Positions 43,420 through 55,876 are shown, counted from the stretch's first letter. The stretch: DNA of 64,000 nucleotides from Cytidiella melzeri (GCA_022592445.1 JABYQR010000248.1:1-64000), one strand, 5' to 3'. The notes: generated from the letters alone by a model not told the origin. A program made the numbers and translations.

Positions 43420-45300
43420 TCAGAACACAGCCTGTCCTGTGGCAGTTTCAATGGGGATGAGGCAGTTCAGACATCAACAGGATACATTTAACATGTTCTG
43501 GGAGTTAATCTAATGTGACACCCTCAAGCCCCACTTTTCAAATCATTTCTGGCATCAGCAGTGAACACTGCACAAGATTAATGAAAAGATACATGAAGCC
43601 CCTTGCTACCATTGGTGACTACATTAATCTATGTATCACTCCTTTTCCCACAGCCAAACTGATCAATCATAGTACAGTCACTTAATCCCAGATCAAGTTC
43701 CTTAACCAAGGTGTCACCAATAGCAAACACCCTTACTACAGTCAATATTCATGACCAGATTACTTGGCAAGGTTCTTACCAGGAACAAAGTTGTTTACTG
43801 AGGTTTATTATAGTAACAAAGTTACTAGTGTAAGTAACTATTTCAGGCTACATAACTGATTCAATTTGCTATCAGTAACATAATCACTTGTAATGCTGCT
43901 CCTGCAGTTTACCCAAATTGTATCTTGATTATTTAACATTGTTTACAACCATTACGCAGAAGATGTGCATAGAACAACTTTTATCTCTACACTCTACTCT
44001 ACAACCTTGTATTACTTCTATACTCACACCTGTTGTTGCACTTTAGACAATAGTCCTTCTCTTTGCCTGAATGATTGCATGCTCCAGTGAAGACAAACCA
44101 CCAACTCACTGAACATTAATCAACAAAGAAGCTATTCACAACAAATTTCCTAGTCAAGCTGTTACCAGCAGCATGTTTCATTGAAGTTCAGGAATTGTAC
44201 TTGCTGCTTACCTGCCTTGCTAACATCAGTAGCTAACCAGCATTGAACATCTTGTATGGGCATATGAGCAGCCTGAGTGCAAAACATGGGAAACAGGCTG
44301 TGTAAGTGGAGGGGGAAAAGACCAAAGAGCATAGCTGCAATACTATGCAACATGTATGGGTGTTTAAGCAGTGTTGACCATATTGGAGCAACAAGCAGGC
44401 ACAGGCAAGATGAGGTAAACAACCTTATAGAGAGAAGCAAAATGGTAGATACACAAGATGTAGCTACTTGTAGAATAGGTACCCAATTAACTGCATCATA
44501 GTCTACAAATCTCTGCATAGCGTGAGTCATACTGGTGTGGAGCTCACCCAACAACAAAACAGAGGCAGTTCAAATGTTTCAGGTAGCTACACAGCATTGA
44601 AAATTGTATATGAGTGCATGAGCAGTGCAGAACAATGGAAACGGGCTGTACAAGTGGAGAACAAAAAACATGAGACCCACATAGCCTCACAGAGGCATCA
44701 ATGTCCCAGGTTGCATGTGGATCTTGGAGCCTAAGATTATGATATTACCAACAGATACAGGCATAGTATTGTATCTTGATGTAATGTGTTCACTGGCAGT
44801 TGTATTTTGAAGGGTCCTACACAGAAAAGTAATTCATGGGTACTTGATGATATTCTAGAATTATATTGCATTATTATCTGGTTCAGCACTGCACACGGAT
44901 GAAAAATTGTATCAAGCCTCTTGGCAGTATGATGTATCACTGAAAAGTGTTTCCCAAACATGTTTTATTACATGTTTCAATATTCCTTGAAACATGAAGA
45001 TTGACCTTTGCCATGTAAGTGCTGTTTGTCCATTGTGATCTTTACTGCCTTTACATGCATGAACTTATGGACTGTAGCTGCAGACTTTGTGACTGAAGTG
45101 TCATAGCATAACTGACTTGTACAGACAATTTTAGTGTTTTACGCACAATCTTCTATACTCTAGCACCACTGCTGCACATAACTGCCAGATCTATATACTC
45201 CCTTGGCATTGTACTGTATCATCCCTATACTACCACCAAACATGTTTCATCATTGTTTGAAGCACACAAATGTGCCTTGGCAGCGTACATGTTGTGTGAC
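43420..45300. repeat. GTAAC-rich dispersed repeat, copy 2, and flanking non-coding DNA
   Basis: Blocks shared with copy 1 include CAGTTCAGACATCAACAGGA, GCATCAGCAGTRAACACT, TTACTTGGCA and GTAACTATTTCAGGCTA. The order is partly changed relative to copy 1 (the CAGAACACAGCC block is left of the others here, right there). No coding frame is convincing. Confidence 0.55.
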
Positions 45301-45668
45301 TCATCAGCACTGCATATGAACTGCAAGATATATAAATCTTCTTGAATCCATCCTTGTACCTCAGCATACCTCCATCACTCTAAGCCCTTTGTGTTGCTTC
45401 AGCGCTGGCCGGTAAGTACACTGATGGCTGTGTAACACTTGTCATGGGTCACTATGCTGAAATGTTTTCTATAGCTAGCCATCTTACTGTACCCTTGCAC
45501 AGTTGCCCTTTGGGAATTCAACATACCTCCTGAAATCCAGATTATCTTGCTCCTTCAGGTTAGTCAGTACTTCGTTGTTTGTGTTGCACTTGCCTATACT
45601 AAAAATATTTCCGTAGTTAGCCATCTTACTGTGCCCTTCCCGAACCACCCTTCCCATCTGCAACCATC

Positions 45669-46196
45669 ATGCATTTCTCCACCACTCTCATTTTTCTTGC
45701 CACCGTTGTTGCTGGAGCAGTCCATACAGTAACTGCATCTGCTATCCCATACAGCAGTACCCGTGATCCAATACATACCAACAACCTCAACTGGACAAGA
45801 AAGAGAGAAGGCACATCTGACATTGCTTCAGAAGTTAAATGGTACAAGCACACACCGCCCACAGTACGCGCAGTGCCCACAGTGCGGCCCCGTCCGCCAG
45901 TTGACCAAGATCTTCGAGCTCTTCAAGCAAAGGGCCATTGGTTGAATAGCGTCATCAAGAAGCTCGAGAAAAAACTCAATTTTGCCAGAGTCAACCTGAA
46001 GGAAAAGGAGGCATCTGCCGAGAAATCGAAGAAGAAGAACTCTGTTAGCTGGAGAGAGGCTGAAGTTTATAGAGTAAGGATAAGACAGCTTGAGGGAATG
46101 TTACGCGCGGCGGAAAAAAAGCAGACAGATAACCGGAGGCAGTTGCTTGAATATTTGATCAAAACGAACAGCCAGAGACTTCCTCATAGTGCATAG
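45669..46196 (+). CDS. Secreted coiled-coil protein, 175 aa
   Basis: ATG 45669 in a good context. A signal peptide is clear (residues 1-24: short charged start, hydrophobic core, Ala-X-Ala end). A Lys-Arg pair follows near residue 45. Residues about 80-165 are charged and helical with Leu spaced as in a coiled coil. A TATA-like TATATAAA lies near 45330, with two short open exons or UTR introns possible before the ATG. No family recognised. Confidence 0.6.
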   Translation: MHFSTTLIFLATVVAGAVHTVTASAIPYSSTRDPIHTNNLNWTRKREGTSDIASEVKWYKHTPPTVRAVPTVRPRPPVDQDLRALQAKGHWLNSVIKKLEKKLNFARVNLKEKEASAEKSKKKNSVSWREAEVYRVRIRQLEGMLRAAEKKQTDNRRQLLEYLIKTNSQRLPHSA

Positions 46197-46849
46197 TTTT
46201 CATGACCAACTCTTTCCACCGAGTCAGTTATCTACTACGTACTAGGAGTAGCTACATTGAAGACAATAAGCTACAGTACTATACAAAGTCAGTAGGGAAT
46301 GTTATAGACAATCCAAAGTTGAGGTAGTCTGAACACTTTCAACTACCCTGTGTTTTGAGAGAACGAGAGGTCACTACATTATAATTATGGAACTGTAAGA
46401 TCCAATGAGTCAGATTCAACATGCAACTCCTTAATTTTTTGACAGTCACGGCCACATCATGAGCAGCATTCTAACTTAACTGACTGGAGCTGAGCTTCCT
46501 GAACTTCTGAACCTGAACATCGAGGGAAATGGCACAGCAGCGCCGTCCTTTTGGCGCGGTAATTGTTAGTGGCCACATCGGCCATGCCTGCAATAGTGAG
46601 GTCAGAATGTGAGTGGTAGTAGACTCTATTTTACAGTACTACTTGGCTGCAGCGTACTTGCTAACTCGCGCCCCAACACACCATACTTGATTCGCAGTAC
46701 TCTGACTGTGTACAACTTACTCCAGACTCGGACTTGCAAATCAAAATCCAAATGATGATAAAGCCTTAACTTCAGAAACTAGAACATAGCAATCAACACT
46801 ACACGCAGAACACAAAGCTAGGCTGCGGACATCCGACACTGTAGGCTGT
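46197..46849. other. Intergenic, nothing recognised
   Basis: 3' flanks of the two convergent neighbours; no frame. Confidence 0.4.
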
Positions 46850-48442
46850 TTACAATTCGGCAGAGTCACGCCCGACCACCGCCTCGAGCTTCTCAGCAGC
46901 CTGTTCCGCGATCTCCTCAGCCTTCTCCTCGACAGCCTTAAAGCTGCTGAGAATGTTCGCCTTGATCTTCACCTCATCTAGCTTCTGCGCCGATAGTGTC
47001 TTCTTGCTGATGATGCTCGCCAACCTCGCGGTCTCTTTCTCGACGTATCCCTCCGTCCCATTCAAAAACTTCTCCATCACCTTCAAATAATACTTGTACT
47101 TCTCTCCAGTAGCCCTCGCGAACAGCTTGGCGTCCTGGTAGAGCGCGTCCCTCTTGTCAGCCGCAGCCACAGCGAAACGCGACGCAATGCTGTCGAATTC
47201 AGGGTGACGTCCGGCCGCCTCGTCGAGCAGACCGCCGGCTGAGCGATGTGTACCGCAGCGCTTGTTGAGGAAGGAGACAAAGTCTTCTTCGGTACGGCCT
47301 TCTTCGTAGTCTTCGGGTTCTTCTGGCGGAGTTGGAAAAGTAGGGATGAGTGGCTCAACTCATACTGTTATATGATAGTGTGGTACCTTTACTGTTCTTG
47401 CCGAAGAACTTGATGGTGGGGAAGGAACCTACTCCGTACTTCTCAGCCAGAGGCCTATTGAGAGCAGCGTCGGCGTCAACATTCGCCACAATCACCTGTC
47501 AATCGTGGACACAGTCAGCAGGTTGATATGTGTGTATTGTGTCGGCGGCGTACGTTGGGCTCGTTGATAAAGTCCAGAGCGACCTTCTCGTACACAGGCT
47601 TCAATTTCTTGCAGTGGCCGCACCAGGGAGCAGTGAATGTGACAATCACATCCTTTGACGGGTCCTTGGCGAAAAAAAGTATCAGATGGTCTACTACATC
47701 TATGATTTTGAGCAGGAACTTACAAGAGCAACTTGATCGAACGTGTGGGAGTCGAGAACCTTGAATGCGGGCGCAGGAGGAGGCTTGATTTTCGACTTGA
47801 CACCTGACTGCTCGGTGACACTAGACGGGCACAAACGTTGAACGTCGTGTTCCGCACTCGCTGCACAGTATGAAGCCAAAGACCAGCAAACGCACTATTT
47901 CGCCAAATCCTCAACCTCCCGCTTCCCTGCGTACTTGGCAACCTCCTCGCCCACACCATTAAACCACTTCAGAGCTATGCAGCGTGTTATCTACATTGCT
48001 AAATATCACGAGAGAAAAGACAAACGTACTTGGGTACCCAGTAACTCCGTACTGCTTCCCGAGCGGCTTGCCAGCACCGTCAGCGTCGACCTTGGCAATG
48101 ATGACCTTGTCTTTGGCGTGCACAAAAGCATCAGCAAGCTCTTCGTATTTAGGCGCAAGTTCCTATTCAGGTCATCGAGGCACCATTTCGTGAACACAGC
48201 ACGTTTATTGCGATATGGTGAAACAAACCTTGCAGTGTCCACACCACGGTGCGAAGCTAGGGATGCATGTCAGAACATATCACAGCACAAGTTGTGAGGA
48301 CGACGACGCACAATTCAACCAGCGCAGGCTGTCCCTTACCAATATGCTGATCCCAATTATCAGGTGTAAGCTCTAGGACGTTGGACGCTAAGACGCTGCC
48401 GAGTGAAGCGAGTGTCGCAAACAAGCCGAGTGAGAACCGCAT
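46850..48442 (-). CDS. Protein disulfide isomerase, ERp38/tigA-like (two thioredoxin domains plus ERp29c-like tail)
   Basis: It forms and rearranges disulfides in secreted proteins in the ER lumen. Signal peptide at residues 1-20 from ATG 48442. The two active sites are Pro-Trp-Cys-Gly-His-Cys-Lys, at about 48235 and about 47600. Each domain has the cis-Pro region (Gly-Tyr-Pro-Thr, Ser-Phe-Pro-Thr). The last exon (to 46850) is the helical C-terminal domain found in this subfamily. The C-terminus is Asp-Ser-Ala-Glu-Leu, close to but not a standard HDEL/KDEL signal. Seven or eight short introns (for example GTGCGT...CTAG, GTACGC...ACAG) keep one frame. It shares its strand with the SDR gene, whose stop is about 490 bp upstream. 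Confidence 0.93.
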
Positions 48443-48933
48443 CGCACTCCTACAGCGATTAGGGCTAGGAAAACAAAAGACAGAAGGAGATGGTAAGAAA
48501 AGAACGAGAGGTGAGAGTTGAGGTCGCCTGGGGCTGGCTTATGAAGCCTGTGTGGCAACAAATACGTGGAGATCATTGAGTCTAAACGCTGTACAGGCGC
48601 TCCGACGACACGTGGCTATCCCGAGCCTCTCTCGCCATGTCCTTTTCCATGCTCACCACCACTCGTATCGACGCTTTGACAACTTCTCTTTGCTAAACCA
48701 AGACATTAATCTATGCCTGCATCGCCATCTTTGTCTGCAGTACTGAAGCACTTCATGCCAACTGATTTTTGTACACTTCAAGCTTATACATGAGGACTAC
48801 TCGTATCACCGGAGACAAGACGAGGGAAACTACCCTCACAGCAGAGCCATCCGCCCGATTTGCCACTATCTCCCAGTTCCTAGCGTACAGCAGGCTCATC
48901 CTGTGGTCTTTGTCTAGCATCACACGCTCCAAT

Positions 48934-50058
48934 CTACGAGTCTCCAATCGGGTACGGGTGCATGATTTGGCCGTAGTAGAGCTCAGCCTCTGCGCTGGCC
49001 AGGAAGACGTACGTGGGAGCAATCTCAGACGGCTGTCCGGGACGTCCAAGTACAGAATGCTCCCCGAAGTCTTCCATCTGTTCTGCCGGACGCGAAGCTG
49101 GTTGGAGAGGCGTGTGCACGGGGCCAGGTGCGACGGCATTCACACGCTGTTGACGAGGTAAGCTTATGTCCGCGAGTAACTGCTCCAGAATTTGCACGGC
49201 TGTCTACTTACGATTCCTTTCGGTGTGAGGTTGGCAGCCAAAGCTCGCGTGAATCCGACTATGGCGCCCTTCGTGGACGTGTAATCGACCATTGCCGGAC
49301 TTCCCTTGAACGTAGTCACGCTTGTCGTGTTAATGATGCTCGCGCCCTTCTTCATATGCGGTAGCGCAAACTTTGTGACCGCGAACATCTGGATGATGTT
49401 GCTCTTGAAGACGCTCTCCACGGAATCTAAATCGATCTTGGAGAAATCAGGTTGCATGACCTGCTTGGAAGCGTTATTGACGAGGATATCGAGGGCGCCG
49501 AAAGTGTCCATGTGCTTTTTGATTACTTGGTCGATTTGTCTGAAGTTCTCGAGGTCGAAGGCGATGGAAAGTCCTTTCCGGCCTTCGCGCTCGATTGCTT
49601 TGACGGTATCGTCTCCGTCAGGCTGCTCGACCGGGAGATGGACGATGGTGACATCTGCACCTTCGCGTGCGAAGAGGATGGCGACGGCGCGTCCGATTCC
49701 CGAGCTATACATCGCGTGAGCAGAAGGTGCTGAACGCTGGAGCCAATGCTTGTGCGACTTACTCTCCACCAGTGATCAAAGCCTTTTTTCCCCTCAGCTT
49801 ACCGACGCCAGTGTACGGCTTGGGATCCGAGGCCGTCTCGAGGCTGGTGTCAATAGGCTCGGGCTCCATATCCCTTTGCAGGCCAGGGAGCTCCTGTCTC
49901 TGCTTTGGGATCTGCTGCTTCAGTGTTGTACCTTCGTGGGAAGACATTCTGGAAACAGTAGATGTGGTGAACTGCGAAGACAGTTGTGTGCGAGCTGAGA
50001 TGTGCGTAGCTCGTAAAATGTGTTTTTGGTGCTGTTGCAGTAGGATGCGGGCGAGCAT
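48934..50058 (-). CDS. Short-chain dehydrogenase/reductase (YdaD/GSP39-like)
   Basis: NAD(P)-dependent oxidoreductase; substrate unknown. Cofactor motif Thr-Gly-Gly-Asp-Ser-Gly-Ile-Gly (formed across the first intron), Asn-Asn-Ala-Ser, Ser-Val then catalytic Tyr-Thr-Ser-Thr-Lys, and Pro-Gly-Pro-Val after the second intron. Introns are at about 49764-49712 (GTAAGT...ATAG) and 49212-49139 (GTAAGT...ACAG). The first ATG (50058) adds 37 residues rich in Gln/Arg/Ser that could target mitochondria. The ATG at 49947 (Met-Ser-Ser-His-Glu-Gly) would give the length usual for the family. The long pre-domain region with Glu-Leu-Pro-Gly is typical of this stress-protein-like group. Confidence 0.9.
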
Positions 50059-50190
50059 GAGTGCAGTGAGTGTCTTATATTCTTTGGCCAGTCCGACATC
50101 GTAGTATCGGTCAGCAGGGCTCCACGTCGAGCTATGGCTAGTAAGTTAAGAGATGATGTCCTTGAGCCACTTTTCAGACGCCAGTTGGCT

Positions 50191-50219
50191 GGTGCAATGT
50201 GTGACGTCACGCGTTTCGT
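50191..50219. repeat. 29-bp exact repeat with a CRE-like palindrome, copy 1
   Basis: GGTGCAATGTGTGACGTCAC followed by GCGTTTCGT, present again at 52121-52149. It contains TGACGTCA. It lies 1.1 kb before the first small secreted protein gene. Confidence 0.7.
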
Positions 50220-50559
50220 TTCTCTTGTCCTCGACGGCCATGTCGTCCAAGACAAATATATTGTCTACGGTGTGTTTCAAGTACCTTTCATTGCAGGACT
50301 TGACGCGTCTACCGCAGAAATCGATTCCCCTCTTGGATAACGGTGAGTTGTTTATTTGTATCCTGGGACGCAATCGACCCTGTCGACTGGTCCAAGCAAC
50401 CGCTGAGCGCTGGTGAGGCAACTGCGCACTCGCCTGTCTGGTCAATGCTGTCCCCGGGATAGCCATATAGCACATCATGAACATGTCAAGGCTTGATTCG
50501 TTCAACAATGAGTACCGCACCAGGCATATCCTACCAAGTGCCACGGTCTGCAAAATCCT

Positions 50560-50720
50560 GGCTTAACTCCTCAGAACGATCTCCTGTATCCGTCTCGACT
50601 TCAAGTATGTCTTCAAAGTCAACTATGGAACAAAGTCATCCACCGCTCTGCAACACCCACAACCCCGAACCACTCCCTCGCGCCAACGACCACTGCCTCC
50701 CAGCGGTTACTTGACAACAG
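50560..50720 (+). pseudogene. Relic of a small secreted protein gene (5' part)
   Basis: The sequence before and at the start resembles 51245-51330 (GATCTCCTG...TCTCTAC, then CCGCTCT), but no ATG frame or mature part is left. Confidence 0.45.
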
Positions 50721-51308
50721 TCCCACCTCCTTCGCTGTTTATCCGATGTAGGGAGCTCAGCATGTGCCAGGGCGATCAGCCGTATTGATGGCCTTTTTGG
50801 CGCAAGAAGCGCATGCCTGGCACAATTTAGTCGGTCAAGGTGGTCAATTGGACGCTGGGTCTCTCGCCACAGCGCATCTGGCTTGCGACATCGGCAACTA
50901 CGCCTCTCCATCAAGAACAACTCCATTCACTCATATATGCCCCGTGAGTACCAGCGGACACTTTTGATAAACGAATACTCTGACACTTACGCGTCTACCG
51001 CAGAATACGCCTCTCCTACCAGCGGATCTAGCCCATCCATCCCTGCATCAATATACTTTCCATCGTCTCTTCTGTCGAATGTACCTTTGCCTGGTACGAG
51101 CAACCACTGAGCGCTGAGCAGATGCATTCTTATCTTGGCCGAGTCAGGCTGGACTCTTTGAGCAGCAGTCTGCAGACGCACTCCGCTAGCGCACAAGGTG
51201 AACGCTCTCACCAGGTATAAATTCCTTGCACAATCACGACTCAAGTCCTCAGAGCGATCTCCTGCATCTCTCTACTTCACCTACAGACACACTTCTTCAA
51301 TCTTTGCG

Positions 51309-51870
51309 ATGAAGTTCTCCGCCGCTCTCATTGCCCTAGTTGCTGCCTCCCTCCCGGCCTTGGCTGTTCCTACCGCTGAGCCTGAGCCAGTTCCTGCTCC
51401 TGTTTCCGTTGAGCTCGCCGGCCGCGAGGCTACTCCTGCTGAGCTCGAGAAGCGTGATAATAATATCTACGTTTGCGAGGGGTCGTGCGTATTGTCATGG
51501 TCTATCTCACTATTTTATACTCACCGTCTCGTTATCAGAGGCTTCACTGGCCGCTGCGTGACCTATTACCCAGATTGGAACGTCTGCGCTCCTTGGTCCG
51601 CCTTAGGCCTCTCGGGGTTACAGGCCTGGGGTCCTGGAGAAGGTTTGTAAAACTCTCATCTCTGGCTCTCCTTGGGCATTGTCTACGTCTTCTCCTTGAT
51701 TCACGTGGTGGCTGATAATAATTCAACTTGTAGGGGTCTACTGCATTTGGTACAATGAACCATGTGGCTCGTCCGACGTGACTGCGTCCGACACGTTCAC
51801 CTATCCCGGCTTTTCGACGGTCCCTGGGTATTGGCAGTTCAATACCCAATCTTGGAAGTGCTGGTGGTGA
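51309..51870 (+). CDS. Small secreted cysteine-rich protein SSP1 (138 aa, Kex2-type site)
   Basis: Exons 51309-51484, 51539-51642 and 51734-51870 (417 nt in frame). A signal peptide of about 19 residues ends Ala-Leu-Ala-Val-Pro. A Pro/Glu-rich propeptide ends in Glu-Lys-Arg, a Kex2-type cleavage site. The predicted mature part begins Asp-Asn-Asn, has six Cys, and ends Trp-Lys-Cys-Trp-Trp. Function is unknown; an apoplastic or host-interaction role is possible, as for many small secreted proteins. It is a tandem paralogue of SSP2 with the same intron positions. Confidence 0.88.
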
Positions 51871-52120
51871 ATTACGGTATGTTGATGTTCAGATGCTGTA
51901 GCCGCTGATTAGCTAATGCAAAATCTAGCGCAGTGTTGGACGTACCTTGGAAAGCGATATGGTACGGAATCAAATTTAGTTTCGGTTCTGCATGAAGAGG
52001 TTTCGCGGAATGTACGACGGTGCTAGCTAACGTGTTGTATGGCTTGAATACTATGTGTGGCTTGAGCATGACTTAACTGATTCCGCCAAAGTTATCGGTC
52101 CCATTATAAGACAAGTAGAA

Positions 52121-52149
52121 GGTGCAATGTGTGACGTCACGCGTTTCGT
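52121..52149. repeat. 29-bp exact repeat with a CRE-like palindrome, copy 2
   Basis: Identical to 50191-50219, although the surrounding duplicated DNA has diverged. 1.5 kb before SSP2. Confidence 0.7.
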
Positions 52150-52819
52150 GATGTTATGGACGCGTTGTTAGGAACAGTTAGGTGTGACTCACAGTAGATG
52201 TCTTTGTGGCCCAGGTCTCAGTAGACGTAGTCAACAGAACTGCGAAGAGAGTATTACTACATTCCTTGCTCCCGGTCAAGAGTGATTAACAAGCTGGTGA
52301 GACGACACTCCAAACTCGACTTTCAAAACTGAGCAGGCGTCGTCGCATTCCGTCCCCAGATATCCCCCGTAGAATGCTCAGCATGTGCCAGGGCAACCAG
52401 CAGTAGTGTTGCTGGCTTTGCTGGCACTTTGACACGTTTCGAGACACGATTTTTGAGCACAATGCTTCTGGAGCTCCCTCGACATATAGCGTCTCTCATC
52501 GGCAACCAGTGTTTTTCCAACGAAGATAGCTATCTTCTCCAGTATGTTTCCAATACCTTTTGTTGAACGCCTTCTCTAAGAATGATACCTCCCCCCAGAA
52601 ACCAACTCCTCTTGGGCAATGATGGCTTACTTGTGCCAGCATTTGTGCCCTGAAACGTAGTCGACGCTGCACCTCCACCTCGCCAGTGGGCGACCGCTGA
52701 TCAGCGGCGTATTCCTCAGCTCTGCCTTGTCTATGCCGTCCCCGAGATATCCACACGGCATATTATGAACATGCCAGGCCTAATTAGTTACAGCAAGTAC
52801 AGCTCTCTTAGCGCACCGG

Positions 52820-52975
52820 GAATTGTACCAGGTATCAAAGTTCAAGTTCTATCCGCAGTATCTCTTTCTACTTCAAGATTTTCTTCAATCACAGCTTTAC
52901 AACAAAGCTATTCACCGCTCCTGGTCGCTGCCTCCTTTCCGGCTCTGGCCCGGACAATACTTTAAAATTTGCATC
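52820..52975 (+). pseudogene. Second relic of a small secreted protein gene
   Basis: It resembles the 5' leader and signal-peptide region of SSP1/SSP2 (GTATCTCTTTCTACTTCAAG, then CACCGCTCCTGGTCGCTGCC), without a usable start and with the mature part lost. Confidence 0.5.
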
Positions 52976-53686
52976 ACCCAACCCCTACTCCTTGCGCCAC
53001 CAGCGACAGGTTCACCAGGTCAGATTTCGGACATTGTACTACCAGCCCTATCACGATATACTCCAAAGCGACAAACAGCTTTAACCTCCTTTGCTGATGT
53101 AGGAAGCTTGGCATGTGCCAAGGCAATCAGCTGCACAATACTGCTGGTATATTGGTGCAGTGGGCGCATGCTTGGCATAACCTTGAATTCTGTCTCGTTG
53201 TTGAGCGCAAGATGGTCAACGGGACTCTTGGCCACCGGGTGCGACATCGGCAGCTACGCCTCTCCGCTGAGCGCAACTCCATATATACCTAGTACGTACT
53301 AACGACCGCCTTTTGTGGACGAATTTTCTGACAGTTACGCGTTTACCGCAAAATTCGCTTGTCCTCCCATTGAATCTAGCCTATTTATCCCTGCATCAAT
53401 ACACATTTCATCGTCTATTTTGTCGAGTGTGCCTCTGCCTGGTCTGAGCGGCCGCTGAGCGCTGATCAGCTGCATTCTTCCCGTCCGCAAGAGTGCCGGC
53501 GAGAATATACCTTGACAGAGTCGAGCTTGGCTTGTCAGACAGCAGGTTTGCAAACACACGTCGCTAGCGTACAAGGTGAGCGCTCTCACGAAGTATAAAG
53601 CCATGCACAGTGACGATTCGAAGTGTTCAGAGCGATCTCCTGCATCTCTCTACTTTTCCGAAATACACTCCTCCTCAATCTCTGCA

Positions 53687-54241
53687 ATGAAGTTCTCCAC
53701 CACCCTTATTGCCCTAGTCGCTGCCTCGCTCCCAGCCCTGGCTGTTCCCAACGCTGAGCCCGAGCCCGTTCCTGCTCCTGCTTCTGTCGAGCTCGCCGGC
53801 CGCGAGGCTACTCCTGTTGGCCTACAGAAGCGTGATAACAACGTCTATGTTTGTGAGGGAGCGTACGTACTGTTGTCATGTTCGACCGATTATTTTTGCT
53901 CATCATCTCGTTATCAGAGGCTTCACCGGCCGCTGCGTACTCTATGCCCCAGAGTGGAACGTTTGCACTCCTTGGTCTGCCTTGGGCCTCTCCGGGCTAC
54001 AAGCCTGGGGTCCTGGAGAAGGTTTGTTCAATCCTCATCTCTTGCTCTTCCGTGGCTTGTTCCATATTGTCATTTGAGTCATGCGGTGGCTGATGACTTG
54101 GTAGGGGTCTACTGCATCTGGTACAACAAGCCATGCGGCTCGTCAGGCACGACTGGGTCCGACACGTTTACGTATCCCGGGTTCTCGACTGTCCCTGGGT
54201 ACTGGCAGTACAATACCCAGTCTTGGAAGTGCTGGTGGTGA
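53687..54241 (+). CDS. Small secreted cysteine-rich protein SSP2 (138 aa)
   Basis: Exons 53687-53862, 53918-54021 and 54105-54241 have the same lengths as SSP1. Signal peptide, propeptide ending Gln-Lys-Arg, six Cys in the mature part in the same spacing, and the same Trp-Lys-Cys-Trp-Trp end. Promoter (about 53120-53420) and 3' flank (to about 54480) are also duplicated from SSP1. Function unknown. Confidence 0.88.
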   Translation: MKFSTTLIALVAASLPALAVPNAEPEPVPAPASVELAGREATPVGLQKRDNNVYVCEGAYVLLSCSTDYFCSSSRYQRLHRPLRTLCPRVERLHSLVCLGPLRATSLGSWRRFVQSSSLALPWLVPYCHLSHAVADDLVGVYCIWYNKPCGSSGTTGSDTFTYPGFSTVPGYWQYNTQSWKCWW

Positions 54242-54571
54242 ATGTAGGTGCGTCTGTGGTTAAATACTGAAGCTGCTGCTCAGCCTGGCTCATTACAATT
54301 CAGCGCAGCGTTGCACGTACCTTTGGAAACGATATGGTACGGAATGAAGTAGTTTCGGTGCTGCGCGAATAGCTTTGGTGGAATATACGACCGTGCTTGC
54401 TAGCGTGTTGTATGGTCTGAATACTATTTGTGACTTGAGCATGACTTGCACTCGATTCCGCCAAACTTGTTGGTCCCTCAATTAACAAGCACTTACAAGC
54501 AGGTTAAGTAGACAATATCATTGTGCTCCAAGAACCCATACACGGTATCATACCCTCCAAGAAAGGACCAG

Positions 54572-55156
54572 TCAAATCGATGTACTCGCGGTCCTACCAC
54601 ACATCTTCTCCACGTTTTCTTTGAACTCCTCCTGCCAATCCTCCGAAACTTCGACCATCGAAAACGAATGCGGCCCGAAACCATAAAAAGTCACATTGTG
54701 TATCAACCTTGGCGGTTCTGTTGCCTCGCACGGCGTCGCAATCATAGCTGTAATTGTCCCCGTACATCCCCTCGCCCGATGTTGATTTTCCTGCTCCGTC
54801 TTCCGCTGTAAAATGCTGCGATCGCCGCCAGCTATTTTCTCCACGACATGCTGCATCTCCACAGGCATGATCACGTCTACTGCGTATCGTGACCACGGCC
54901 GCGAGTGTTCCTGGGTATCAGGCAGACGTCTCAGGACGACCATGAGCACCGTTTCTCGCCACAGATCTGGAGAGTCAGATCGAATGTGGAGGTAACTGAT
55001 GCCGGCTTGGAAGATGGCGGCGTTGAATTTTTGGGTGAAGGAGCGAAGTTCGGAGACAATTTCGGAGGGAACGGGGCGGTTGAGGGGGTGAGGGTTCGTG
55101 GCGGCTCGGTCCATGTCTGCGCAAGCCTTCTCGCCTTTGCGTCGTTGCATGCACAT
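54572..55156 (-). CDS. Unrecognised 194-aa protein
   Basis: Single frame from ATG 55156 (Met-Cys-Met-Gln-Arg-Arg-Lys-Gly) to 54572. It is hydrophilic, mixed alpha/beta, without signal peptide or membrane segment. It contains Leu-Trp-Arg-Glu-Thr-Val and Tyr-Gly-Phe-Gly-Pro-His. An earlier ATG at 55190 is in another frame and would encode an overlapping short frame, so start choice is open. Codon use and length suggest a real gene. No family named. Confidence 0.55.
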   Translation of the reverse strand: MCMQRRKGEKACADMDRAATNPHPLNRPVPSEIVSELRSFTQKFNAAIFQAGISYLHIRSDSPDLWRETVLMVVLRRLPDTQEHSRPWSRYAVDVIMPVEMQHVVEKIAGGDRSILQRKTEQENQHRARGCTGTITAMIATPCEATEPPRLIHNVTFYGFGPHSFSMVEVSEDWQEEFKENVEKMCGRTASTSI

Positions 55157-55199
55157 TTGTTTGTGCGTGGGCCAGTGGGCCCTTTGGCATGTTGAGCTC

Positions 55200-55876
55200 T
55201 GGAGGAGAGGAGATTGCGCGTAGCTTGATTAGAATTGAGTAAAGAAATGACAAGCCGAGGTGACGAACGCAGTACGTCGCAATATGACAGCCTGTGCAGA
55301 CTGAAAGCTTGATTTTGAATTGCTCTTTGTCTTTACCACCTGTTTTCGAAAGAAAAAGTTGAGTTGGCGTTGTGCAGCTATGCAGAATGTGCTGCGCACG
55401 TACATTTCTGACATTGTGTAAATTCGCGCCGCGCAGAACGCGAATCAACGACTAGGAGGGTGTCCCTGGGCATTGCTTGTGAGTAGCAGGTGTGTAGTGC
55501 AGATATGTTTGCAAGGTATACAAGTAACTTGAGAGAGACTGAGGGTATGTCCGTCTGTAATGAGAAATAGCAATGTTCTGAATGATGTTACACAGGGAAG
55601 ATGTAGGTATCAACAATAAATGCACGCCGTTCCGACAGTGAAGAAGTACAACAGGCACAATAGGTGAGGTGATCGCTGAGCTTGAGTTCAAAACATATGG
55701 CGAGTTCATTTACCTCCACTATGTAGGAAAAGCCATATTCCCACGGTCGGTGCGTTTCGGTGCACAGCCCCGCCGTCTTACTGCAAGCACTTGCCACCAT
55801 CTCCTTCCTAGACGTCCACCGCGTTGACCAGAATCACGTCAGAAAGGCCATCTGATAACGCTAAAGGCGATTGAGA
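55200..55876. other. Intergenic between two divergent genes
   Basis: Promoter region shared by the minus gene ending its 5' side at about 55190 and the plus gene at 55877. Nothing else recognised. Confidence 0.4.
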
